Positions 1 through 7,400 of a stretch of DNA of 10,277 bases are shown piece after piece. The stretch spans positions 1 to 10,277 of the forward strand of contig JALWCD010000225.1 in NCBI GenBank assembly GCA_027036915.1, in the 5' to 3' direction. The notes beneath the pieces are model-generated. The model was not told the origin of the DNA, did not search any database, and was given only the letters and a program-made list of their open reading frames with translations. Source of the DNA: Thermodesulfatator sp. Lineage in GTDB: Bacteria; Desulfobacterota; Thermodesulfobacteria; Thermodesulfobacteriales; Thermodesulfobacteriaceae. The translations under genes and the position numbers were made by a program. The stretch's first letter is position 1. Each line of letters opens with the position of its first letter.

Positions 1-93
1 ATTTACGACAATGAAAAACTTTTTAAAGTCAAAGGGGGCTGCTCCGGGGACAAAAAGTTGGGGCCTCCGGGGAAGAGGGGTAAATTAAAAGGG

Positions 94-1386
94 GTGAAGG
101 TTTATCCCCATCCGGAAAGTCAGCCCCGGTTGCTTTTTGCCGACCCGGAAGGCCGCATTTATGAGCATCCGGACCTCCGGGCCCTCGGGCTTTCGGGCTA
201 CGATCTGGTGCTTCCCGGGCCCGAGGACTTCATCCCCCTTCCCGAAGGTTCGGCCCTTTACGTACTTCCGGAACGTCATCCCGTGGGGCTTGATCCCCGC
301 ACGGAAACCCCGGTGGTCCTTTACGAGAACCCTTTTCAACCCGGAGAGCCGGCCTTTGCCGTGGCCGCCTTCCTGGCTCCGGCCCACACCCAGCTCTATC
401 TCGCTCCTTATGAACCCGCACACGAAAACCTCTCCCCCCTCCCGCTTTACTCCTATGCCTGTGTGGGCTGGTGGCGGAGCCGTTTCTTCGCTACGGCCTT
501 TCGTTCCGACTGGGACCCCCGGCAGGAGGCCCGGCTCTTTTCCCCGGAAAGAATCGAGGCCCGGGCCCGGGAGACGCTTAAACGGTTCCCGCAAAATCGC
601 CTGGTGCGACACCTGGTGGAAAACTGTGTGCGGCGCTACCGATGTCCCGCGGCCCGTAATTTCGTCCTGGGGCGTTTTGAAGCCCCGATCCCGGTCTCCC
701 CGGTCTGTAACGCCCGCTGTGTGGGCTGTCTTTCAGAGCAGCCCGAAGACGGTCCCCACGTGGCCCAGGAACGCCTCACCTTCGTCCCCTCGCCGGAGGA
801 GATCGCCGAGGCCATGGTGCCTCATCTCAGACGTCCGGGTCGGGTAATGGTCTCCTTCGGGCAGGGTTGTGAGGGGGAACCCCTGCTAAAAGCCGAAGTA
901 ATCGAAAGGGCCATCGTTCTTATTCGCAAAAGGACCTCTCGGGGCACGATCAACCTCAACACCAACGGCAGCCTCCCGGAAGCCCTGGAGCGTCTGGCCC
1001 GGGCCGGACTCGACAGCGTGCGCATCAGTCTGGCCAGTGCCCGGGAGGTCTACCACCGGGCCTATTTCCGGCCCCGGGGCTGGGGCCTTGCAGAAGTACG
1101 TGAAAGTATCCAGAGGCTTAAAAGACTTCGCAGATTCGTCTCCCTCAACTATTTCGTTTTTCCGGGTTTCACCGATGAGAGAGAAGAACTTGAGGCTCTA
1201 AGCGAGATCCTGGCCCTGGGGGTAGACTTCCTCCAGCTCCGCAATTTTGCCATCGACCCCCTCTGGTTCCTCGAAAAAATAGACTATCAGCCGGGGGAAA
1301 GCCTGGGACTTCGCACCTTCCTTAAGGAATTGAAGAGGCGTTTTCCCGGACTGCGGTTCGGCTACTTCAATCCTTATCTTCGTTAA
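94..1386 (+). CDS. Radical SAM domain protein of unknown substrate
   Basis: The protein has the radical SAM CxxxCxxC motif (VCNARCVGC), with cysteines near residues 205, 209 and 212 counted from GTG 94. These would ligate a 4Fe-4S cluster that cleaves S-adenosylmethionine. Further core signatures follow in order: SFGQGCEGEPLL (the GGE-like motif), NLNTNGS, and DSVRISLAS on later barrel strands. About 200 residues precede the core. I do not recognise this N-terminal part; it holds extra cysteines in CVRRYRC just before the cluster motif. No twitch or SPASM cysteine cluster is visible at the C-terminus, so the substrate is unknown. GTG 94 is preferred because the folded-looking sequence VKVYPHPES starts there. 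TTG 58 is an alternative, and the frame stays open to the window edge, so the true start could be further left. The gene converges with the downstream GGDEF-EAL gene and overlaps it by 4 nt. The radical SAM call is firm; the function is not. Confidence 0.88.
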   Translation: MKVYPHPESQPRLLFADPEGRIYEHPDLRALGLSGYDLVLPGPEDFIPLPEGSALYVLPERHPVGLDPRTETPVVLYENPFQPGEPAFAVAAFLAPAHTQLYLAPYEPAHENLSPLPLYSYACVGWWRSRFFATAFRSDWDPRQEARLFSPERIEARARETLKRFPQNRLVRHLVENCVRRYRCPAARNFVLGRFEAPIPVSPVCNARCVGCLSEQPEDGPHVAQERLTFVPSPEEIAEAMVPHLRRPGRVMVSFGQGCEGEPLLKAEVIERAIVLIRKRTSRGTINLNTNGSLPEALERLARAGLDSVRISLASAREVYHRAYFRPRGWGLAEVRESIQRLKRLRRFVSLNYFVFPGFTDEREELEALSEILALGVDFLQLRNFAIDPLWFLEKIDYQPGESLGLRTFLKELKRRFPGLRFGYFNPYLR

Positions 1387-3428
1387 AACAAATTGCACTT
1401 CTCTTCCACGTTATGTAAACAGGAAGTAGGCGCTTCAAGATCCCGTTTCCATTTTTCGGGAAAATCTGCTAGCCATTTACGGAATTCCTTCCAGGGAACT
1501 GGAGGAGAAAAGAGAAAGCCCTGAACCTCATCCACTCCCAGGCGTTGTAGACATTTGAGCTGTTCCCTCGTCTCCACTCCCTCGGCTACCACTCTTTTGC
1601 CCAGAGCCCTGGCCAGTGCGATGATGGCCTTTACGATTTCCATGTGTTCGGCGGAATCCGGAAGCCCGTGCACAAAGGTTTTGTCGATCTTTAGGTCGTG
1701 AACCGGCAATCTGGCCAGGTAGTGAAGAGAGGAATATCCCGTTCCGAAGTCATCAAGCACTACCTTAACGCCCACCCTGGAAATCTTCTCAAGTTCCTGG
1801 ATTATTTCCTGAGTTCTCTCAATGAAGATGTTTTCCGTGATCTCAATTTTTATCCGGGTGGGACACAATTTATATTTTCGCAAAATGCCAAGGAAGCGGG
1901 ATACAAAATTGGATCCCCAGAGTTGTCTAGGGGAGACATTGAAGGAAAGGTTGAGAGAGACAAACATTTCCCTGGGAAGTTCAACCAGTATACGACAGGT
2001 TTCCTCGGCCACCCACAGCCCCAGTTCAGTAATGAGTCCGGAGTCTTCAAGAACCCATATAAATTCTCCTGGAGGCACAAGTCCTTTTTCCGGATCCTCC
2101 CAGCGAACCAGAATCTCTCCGCCGCAGATGCGCTTTTCGTGAAGGTCTATACGTGGCTGACAGTAGATCACGAACTGGTTAAGATCCAGAGCCTTTCTCA
2201 ATTTCGGAAGAAGGGTGAGAAAATTTCGGGCCTTTTGATGAAGATCGGCGGAGAAAAAGGCTGTGCGGTTACCCCCCAGACGTTTGGCTTCGTGAAGAGC
2301 GGTACGAGCCTTTTTCAGGAGATCCCCGGGCATGGAAGCATCCGAAGGAAAATGAGCGATTCCCATGGAAACCGTGACCTCAAGGGTAAGAGTTCCCGTT
2401 TTTATCGGGCCTCCGAGAGCACGTTTCATGGCGTCGAGATAATCGTGGATATTCTCCGGTTCCGGTATCAGGACATAAAAGGTCTCGCTTCTTCCCCGAC
2501 AGACCATTCCTTTTTCACCAACGAACTGCTTCAGTCTTTCCGCCAGCACACGCAACAGTCTGTCACCGGTGCGAAAACCGAAGGCCTGATTCACGTGCAC
2601 CAGACGGTCCACTCCCAGGGCTACCATTATGAACCGTTTACCTTTCTCTCGAGCCTCTCCCAGCGTTCTCTCCATAAGCACCAGAAAATAGTGTTCCAGA
2701 GGGAGATCGGTAAGAGGATCGAAAAGATGGGGTTCCTCAATTTTTCTCTCCAGAATAGATTCCAGACACGCTTCGATGTTTCCCGGAAAGTCTTCAAGAA
2801 GAAGAGTGCGTTCCCAGTCGGAGAAATCCCGACGAGAAAAACCCGCAAGTATTCCTCCGGAAGTCCAGTGCTTAACGAAAAAGGGAACGAAGAGCCAGCT
2901 CTGGATATGGTGTTTTTCTGATATCTTGCGCAGGACTTCCGGAAGATCTTCAACGTTAAGAATTTGCGGTTCGGGAAGCCACTCCGGGGTCTCGATCAGC
3001 TCGAGAGGGAGATTTTCTCGAAGATCGGACATACTTTCGGGAAGGACCAGATTAAGTTCTTCGAATTTGACCCATACCAGACGGGTCTCCGGCACATCGA
3101 GAAGAAGTCTAGCCAGCCCCTGCAGAAACTCCCGACGGCTTACCGCATGTCTTGCCAGAAGAAGAATCTGATACAGAAAAAGGTAAAGATTTAAAACTCT
3201 TTCCAGACTGCGCTTTTCTTTTTCATGTCGGAAACGTTCCTCTAATAATGTCTGTCGAGCTTTTTCCCACAGGATCCGGGGGAGAAGGATTCCGACCTCT
3301 TTGCCGTATCTTTGATAGAGCTCTTCATAGAGATTTTCGAGAACATTTACATCAGAAACCCGCAAAAAACGGATTCTTTCGAGCTGTTTTTGAATTATTT
3401 CCGCTAATTTCTCTCCTTTCAAGCACAT
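1383..3428 (-). CDS. GAF-like/GGDEF/EAL protein, probable c-di-GMP phosphodiesterase with degenerate GGDEF
   Basis: A 681-aa cytoplasmic signalling protein with no predicted membrane segment. Residues 1-80 are helical and charged. Residues about 85-225 look like a GAF-type sensor. A GGDEF domain starts at DPLTDLP (residue 237) and runs to about 392, and an EAL domain spans about 405-655. The GGDEF signature reads RSETF (residues 313-317) and lacks both glycines and the catalytic acidic pair, so cyclase activity is unlikely, though GTP binding or a regulatory role remains possible. The EAL site looks complete: E438 (EIL for EAL), N497 in FNVSPRQL, E529 in EITE, DD 559-560 in LDDFGTGYSSL, K580 in LKID, E616 in AEGVET and Q636 in QGF. 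It is therefore inferred to hydrolyse c-di-GMP. ATG 3428 follows an in-frame TAA a few codons upstream. No clear Shine-Dalgarno precedes it, and an AGGAGAG lies oddly just inside the frame. A 78-bp A/T homopolymer lies 21 bp upstream. Confidence 0.93.
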   Translation of the reverse strand: MCLKGEKLAEIIQKQLERIRFLRVSDVNVLENLYEELYQRYGKEVGILLPRILWEKARQTLLEERFRHEKEKRSLERVLNLYLFLYQILLLARHAVSRREFLQGLARLLLDVPETRLVWVKFEELNLVLPESMSDLRENLPLELIETPEWLPEPQILNVEDLPEVLRKISEKHHIQSWLFVPFFVKHWTSGGILAGFSRRDFSDWERTLLLEDFPGNIEACLESILERKIEEPHLFDPLTDLPLEHYFLVLMERTLGEAREKGKRFIMVALGVDRLVHVNQAFGFRTGDRLLRVLAERLKQFVGEKGMVCRGRSETFYVLIPEPENIHDYLDAMKRALGGPIKTGTLTLEVTVSMGIAHFPSDASMPGDLLKKARTALHEAKRLGGNRTAFFSADLHQKARNFLTLLPKLRKALDLNQFVIYCQPRIDLHEKRICGGEILVRWEDPEKGLVPPGEFIWVLEDSGLITELGLWVAEETCRILVELPREMFVSLNLSFNVSPRQLWGSNFVSRFLGILRKYKLCPTRIKIEITENIFIERTQEIIQELEKISRVGVKVVLDDFGTGYSSLHYLARLPVHDLKIDKTFVHGLPDSAEHMEIVKAIIALARALGKRVVAEGVETREQLKCLQRLGVDEVQGFLFSPPVPWKEFRKWLADFPEKWKRDLEAPTSCLHNVEEKCNLF

Positions 3429-3447
3429 AATAGCATCTTTTATATAT

Positions 3448-3528
<81 letters not shown>

Positions 3529-3529
3529 A

Positions 3530-3800
3530 GTTATTTCTTCGAATCTCTCGCCATTCTTAAATAAAAGGTCTTTTCGAATAAAATTACTCACCGCAGACCC
3601 TTTCCGCTTCCTATATCTTTCTATTGAAGCCCTCACCATTGACAAGGAAGCCGGGCTTGGTTTTTGACCCGCGATGGGAAGCATGGCTTTAAGTCGTAAG
3701 CTACAGGGATGATCCAGGATGTGCAGATTTTACACAGGGCTTTCAGGACTTCTTGGTCATAAATTTGGGGACGGCGGCGTGTAATTTTTCGTAGAAAGGA
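3530..3800 (-). pseudogene. Decayed DDE-type transposase remnant (N-terminal part)
   Basis: The minus strand encodes RRRPQIYDQEVLKALCKI in one frame. From about position 3722 it continues in another frame as HILDHPCSLRLKAMLP, then an SMVRASIERYRKRKGS stretch. The two halves read as one protein if a single lost base is restored. The pattern (RGRP-x-Y, EVLKAL-x-KIW, LD-x-PC-x-x-RLKAMLP) resembles the N-terminal region of integrase-core (rve) transposases; the exact IS family is not assigned. A TAG stop precedes the first segment, there is no convincing start, and the coding sequence runs into the homopolymer, so it is broken at both ends. It fills most of the gene-free stretch between the GGDEF-EAL gene and the attachment site, and suggests repeated insertion at this locus. 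Confidence 0.5.
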
Positions 3801-3837
3801 CTAAGCATTCATAAGTCCGCAAGAAATCGCTAAAAAT

Positions 3838-3862
3838 TGGTGGAGGCGGCGGGAATCGAACC
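3838..3862 (-). other. Attachment-site remnant: 3' end of tRNA-Ala or tmRNA
   Basis: Read on the minus strand, this is GGTTCGATTC (end of the T-stem and T-loop), CCCGC (3' T-stem strand), CGCCTCC (acceptor strand), A, then CCA. The acceptor strand would pair with GGGGGCG and place a G3:U70 pair, the alanine identity element shared by tRNA-Ala and tmRNA. Just upstream the sequence reads TCAGG, where an intact T-stem needs GCGGG, and no D-arm, anticodon arm or matching 5' acceptor follows. It is thus a 3' fragment, not a gene. Such fragments mark the distal end of elements inserted by tyrosine integrases into the 3' end of a tRNA or tmRNA. The orientation predicts that the element lies to the right, with the intact gene at its far end outside the window. 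tmRNA versus tRNA-Ala cannot be settled from 25 nt. Confidence 0.8.
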
Positions 3863-3932
3863 TGAAACACTCTTTCTGTGAGAGGGTGGATTTGAGAGAA
3901 AATCGAAGAAATTTAAAGAAAAGAGATTTTGT

Positions 3933-3967
3933 AACCGTCACCAAACCGTCACCAGATTTGGTCACCA
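3933..3967 (+). repeat. Tandem GTCACCA repeats beside the att site
   Basis: Two perfect tandem copies of AACCGTCACCA (3933-3943, 3944-3954) are followed by a third, partial copy, TTTGGTCACCA (3957-3967). The common core GTCACCA recurs at spacings of 11 and 13 bp, about one helical turn, so bound proteins would line up on one face. They lie about 70 bp inside the element end and just upstream of a TATAAT. They could be arm-type sites for an integrase or excisionase, or regulator sites for the replication promoter. The repeats are seen directly; the role is inferred. Confidence 0.6.
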
Positions 3968-3975
3968 GGGCTTAA

Positions 3976-3992
3976 TAGGTTAGACCTATAAT
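3976..3992 (+). promoter_or_regulatory. Putative promoter -10 box with overlapping palindrome
   Basis: A perfect TATAAT at 3987-3992 faces the replication genes. It is overlapped by the palindrome TAGGT-TAG-ACCTA (3976-3988). No good TTGACA lies 16-18 bp upstream; that region is taken by the third GTCACCA repeat. This could be an activator-dependent or repressed promoter, with transcription starting near 4000 and giving a leader of about 230 nt before the first clear gene. The evidence is motif-level only. Confidence 0.45.
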
Positions 3993-4019
3993 ATTTATAG
4001 TTCTCGTCGTTTTCTCAGA

Positions 4020-4074
4020 GGTCTTCCCCCTCTTAAATAGTAAACAGGGGACAAAAAGATAGAGGGGGAAGACC
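4020..4074 (+). promoter_or_regulatory. Leader inverted repeat, copies 1 and 2 of a 14-nt sequence
   Basis: GGTCTTCCCCCTCT (4020-4033) and its exact reverse complement (4061-4074) could form a 14-bp hairpin with a 27-nt loop. A third copy in the first orientation lies at 4151-4164. Copy 2 pairs with copy 3 over 16 bp (4060-4075 with 4150-4165), so the two foldings exclude each other. Copy 2 includes the AGGGGG ribosome-binding stretch of the 20-codon leader ORF and the A of its ATG. Either pairing would therefore hide that start, and a ribosome or trans-acting RNA could shift the balance. This arrangement resembles translational or attenuation control of plasmid replication genes, but that is an inference. 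Confidence 0.6.
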
Positions 4075-4137
4075 ATGGCAAGGACGCTCATTCTTCTTTC
4101 TACACAGAAACCAAGGAGGATTCAACCCACCGAGTAG
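4075..4137 (+). CDS. Possible 20-codon leader peptide
   Basis: An ATG at 4075, preceded by AGAGGGGGAAGACC with a G-rich Shine-Dalgarno-like stretch, opens a frame of 20 codons (starting MARTLILLST) that ends at TAG 4135-4137. The stop lies at the edge of the loop of a hairpin (ACCGAG/CTCGGT). The ORF sits entirely between copies 2 and 3 of the leader repeat. Ribosomes translating it would melt structures on both sides, as in leader-peptide control. It also contains a strong AAGGAGGA (4113-4120) with no start codon at a usable distance. The peptide has no recognisable function. It could be a chance ORF; its position is the main argument for it. Confidence 0.35.
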   Translation: MARTLILLSTQKPRRIQPTE

Positions 4138-4150
4138 TTCCCCTCTCGGT
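4129..4150 (+). promoter_or_regulatory. Leader hairpin ACCGAG/CTCGGT
   Basis: A perfect 6-bp stem with a 10-nt loop that begins with the TAG stop of the leader ORF. It directly abuts copy 3 of the leader repeat (4151-4164), so a ribosome paused at the stop would open it. Confidence 0.45.
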
Positions 4151-4165
4151 GGTCTTCCCCCTCTA

Positions 4166-4200
4166 GGGACGGGACTTAGGTCCCGTCCCCGTCCCCTTTT
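4166..4200 (+). terminator. GC-rich hairpin with short T-run, candidate attenuator
   Basis: GGGACGGGAC (4166-4175), loop TTAG, GTCCCGTCCC (4180-4189) form a perfect 10-bp stem. CGTCCCC and four T follow. The T-run is short and 7 nt away, so intrinsic termination would be weak, and the hairpin may only be a structural element. It lies between the leader ORF and the first replication gene, where an attenuator would be expected. Confidence 0.45.
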
Positions 4201-4222
4201 CCCAGAACTTCCAGGGAAAAGG
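4195..4222 (+). promoter_or_regulatory. Hairpin covering the ribosome-binding site of the 65-aa gene
   Basis: CCTTTTCCC (4195-4203) and GGGAAAAGG (4214-4222) are perfect complements around a 10-nt loop. The 3' arm takes up the AAAAGG part of the Shine-Dalgarno (AAAAGGAGGG, 4217-4226), 5 nt before ATG 4232. Folding would hinder translation of the 65-aa gene and, through the overlap, of the helicase-primase. It shares its T-run with the preceding hairpin, so the two may compete. Confidence 0.5.
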
Positions 4223-4231
4223 AGGGTAGCT

Positions 4232-4429
4232 ATGCGTTTAGACCCAGAGGTTCTTTATCCCGGTGATTGTCTGGAAGAAAACTGGCTTAAGTGCGAAAAC
4301 TGTAGGTTTCACGCCTGGGGACACGTCATTCTTTGCTCTGTGGATGGTCTAATACGACCGGTTTCCGGCCCTTGCCGGAAGTTTTTCCCTAACGAGCGGC
4401 CTCGGAAAGGGGGTGATAGCCGTGGCTAA
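4232..4429 (+). CDS. Small four-cysteine protein, first gene of the replication operon
   Basis: A 65-aa hydrophilic protein with CENC (C21, C24), C35 and C48 in the pattern Cx2C-x10-Cx12C, ending PCRKFFP, consistent with a small metal-binding knuckle. The same layout recurs in the linker of the protein encoded immediately downstream (CGLC, C and GCDEFEP), so the two share a domain type. AAAAGGAGGG 5 nt before ATG 4232 gives a strong start, although a leader hairpin can hide it. Its end overlaps the likely start of the helicase-primase gene by 8 nt, which suggests coupling and a shared role in replication or its control. I know of no named family for it. Confidence 0.75.
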   Translation: MRLDPEVLYPGDCLEENWLKCENCRFHAWGHVILCSVDGLIRPVSGPCRKFFPNERPRKGGDSRG

Positions 4430-7400
4430 AGGGAAAAAGACCAGCACTCTTTGGCGGCAGGTAACCAAGCGGGGAAGCTTCAATGTGCGCTTCTGTAAAG
4501 CGGCTCTCTTCTGCAACGCTCACGTCTTCAAGCTGATTCAGGAAGAGGAAGAGGAGTTGCGGCGCAGGGAGCAAGTCCTCTTGAGGAGGCTCGAGGACAG
4601 TAAAGACAAAGAGCTTTCTTCCCGACTCGAGGCCATCCGTGGGCGTCTCAAGAAGCTAGAGAAAGAGAAAAGGGAACTGGAGACGGACTTTTCAAAATAC
4701 ATAGCCGTAACAGGAATTACCAACGTAATGGTCAAAACCCCGAATATGGACGCCCCGACGCAGGCTCTCGTTTGGGTGTGGCGTAACGGTTACTGGAGGC
4801 GAATCGAAGACCCGGTGGCTGTCTTGCAACGGGCTTTGAACCGCTACCGGCAAGAGGTTTATCAGGAGTTTAGCCACTTCGGTTCGTTTGTGGAGCAGGT
4901 AGTTGACAGCAATGTGAATCACATTGCGCTTGAAGTTTTCAAGGCCGCCGCGCCGGGAGCCTTTTCCTATATCCCATTCAGGCCTGACCGTTACCGGGAA
5001 AAGGAATGCTACCCGGTTTTCTGTAAAACCCGGCACTTTTATGTATACCGGGACCGGGTAGAGGAGAGACCGGCAAGGAAAACAGAGTTTAACTTTGTAG
5101 GACTTCCATGGGACCCAAGACCGGTTCTATACAAGAACTTCCAGAAGTGGCTCGACAGTCTGTTTGACAAGGACACGCAAAAGACCATCTGGCAGGTCCT
5201 GGCGTGGATTGTGAGCCCCGTTTCCTACTGGCCTCACGTGCTCTTCATCTACGGGGATGGTGGAACCGGGAAATCAACTTTTCTCAAGATAATCAGGCTC
5301 ATCGTAGGTTCTCAAAACACCTCAGCGGTGCCGCTTGCAAATTTGAACCCGAATTCGTTAATTAGGCTCACAGAGGTTCTGGTTAACCTACCTTCGGAGG
5401 GTTCCAGCACTACCTTGCCCGAGAACCTTATCAAGGCAGTGTCCGACCAGGAGCCGGTTGAAGTGCGCCCGCTCTACCATAACTACTACACGGCCACACC
5501 GGTGGCGAAGCTAGTCCAGGCATGGAACAAGCTTCCGCCCATCCTCGATATGTCTCAAGGGATATGGAGACGGCTAATCGTCATTCCCTTTGAGAAGAAA
5601 ATCAAAAATCCGGACCCATTCATCCTCAATAAAATTCGCTCGGAGATTCCGGGAATTCTCTACAGGGTGATTTATGAGGAGCTTCCCAAACTTCTGCGAA
5701 ACCACGGACGGATATACATGTCCGAGACGGTTAAGAGGGCGACCGCCGGATACAAAGAAGAGAACTCGGCGGTAATGCTCTTTTTCCAGGAGCTGAGAGA
5801 AGACCCGGAGACAACATTACAGGAGTATGCCCAGGGGGTAAGGTGGGAACACGAGGGAATAAAGGGATTGCTCATTACGAGAGAAGACCTTTATCAAGCC
5901 TTCCACGAATGGGCTTCTAGTTCTGGGTTGCGCCCTTTGTCCAAACGAAACTTCTTCGACGTACTACGGACCTTCATAGACGAGATTCCACACCGAGAAG
6001 TTAGGCCAAGGAGCTTCAAAGGGCGTCCACGCTCGTATTTCTTTCCCGGTCTTGTCCCCAACGCCGAACCTGGTCCAGGAGGTCCAGGTGGTCCACACTT
6101 TTCGCAAAAACCCTCTCGGTATACTTCCAGCGAAAAGGATAATCCCAGATTTTTTTCGAACCCCCATGACCACCTGGACCATGTGGACCACCACTCTTTT
6201 TCCCAGGACTCAAAAAGTTTTGACGGAAGCAATAACACAGGCGGGGGGATTGCTCTGCAATCCCCAACGGGAAACGAGAGGACTTTACAGGTAGAGCTTT
6301 CCGATGACGGGCCTAATGTTTGCGGTCTCTGCAAACACTTTGATGGGGAAAATTTCTGTTGGAAAGAAGGAAAAGAGGCAGAAGCGTATAGGACGGGATG
6401 TGACGAGTTTGAGCCGGGCGGTGAGGATGGGCCGGGCGGATCTAGCAATGGGCGGACTAGATCTACCGAGCCGTCCGGTTCCGGCAACGGGACGCAGGTT
6501 TCCCGTCCGGGGGACCGCTCGTCGGTCCCCCCCGCCTGTGCTCTTGCTTCCGTCAAATCTGAAGAAGTGACCGAGCCGGTAGAGGATTACCAACAGAGGA
6601 CCGAGCAATGGTATCGGGACTTTGCGAGGCTTCTCTGGCTGGACAGGAAAGAGGATGGGAAGGTGTGTTTCCTTTTTAAGAGTTTTGAGACTGGTCGAGC
6701 CAGGGAACGTCTTGTTTCAAAGGAAGAGGTATTGGACAAACTTTCTTCCCTGCGGCGCATGAACGCTCATGGTTGGGAAGTGTACGCTTCTGTGAATCTT
6801 CTTAGGCCGGACGCTCAATCTCGGGGGAAGGAAAACTTTTACGAAGAACAGACGGCCATCTATATCGACCTGGATTCGAAACGAGTTCCTGCCAACCTCT
6901 TGCTGAGAGAGCTAAACAGGCTTATCCAGGCTGAAGAGCTTCCACGGCCCACACTGATAGTGAAGAGTTCCAAGGGGAACTTCCAGGTCTATTGGGTAGT
7001 TTCCGAGCCGGTTGAGTTCGGGAAGCTCCAGGCGATTATGATGGGACTTAACACCTGGTTTGGATTGGATAGCACGCACGACATAGCGAGGGTATTAAGG
7101 GTTCCTGGGCTTCGGAACCGGAAGCCTCCCAAGGATGATAATGTGACCATACCGATTGGATACAGGCTTCTTTTAGACCGAGCCAGGGGTGAGTATTTGT
7201 ATTTTGATTTGGCGAAAATCACGCCGGGGGCTGTGGACCGGATGCATGAGAGGTGGGCGGGGGAAGAGAGGTTTTTTCTAGCTGTGCCGGACGGTTTTCT
7301 CTTGGACCTCCGGGAACGGGTGGCGAAGGAAAGAGAGTATCCTTCTTCCTCAGAGGCGGATATGGCTTTTGAGAGGATAGCTATTGAGAAGCTGAAGGTT

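Noticed and set aside
85..847. Long ORFs antisense to, or shifted within, the radical SAM gene.
   Set aside because: They are explained by GC-rich codon use in the real gene. Their products are Arg/Pro/Gly-rich without domains.
1698..2921. A 407-codon ORF on the + strand opposite the GGDEF-EAL gene.
   Set aside because: It is antisense to a gene with clear domain signatures, its product is low in recognisable motifs, and no ribosome site was evident. It is a frame shadow.
3838..4220. An intact tmRNA gene on the minus strand ending at 3838, since the minus strand near 4000-4015 reads GAAAACGACGAGAACTAT, reminiscent of a tmRNA tag (ENDENY).
   Set aside because: The T-stem does not pair (TCAGG against CCCGC), no 5' acceptor strand complementary to CGCCTCC is found at the expected distance, and the putative tag does not end in an Ala-Ala stop. 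Only the 3' fragment is supported.
6072..6531. A CRISPR-like array.
   Set aside because: The repeats are 6-13 bp, inverted and embedded in a coding frame, with no regular spacers or cas genes.
5894..6608. Several minus-strand ORFs opposite the helicase-primase linker.
   Set aside because: The linker is low-complexity and GC-rich, which keeps opposite frames open. The products are repetitive and no start signals support them.
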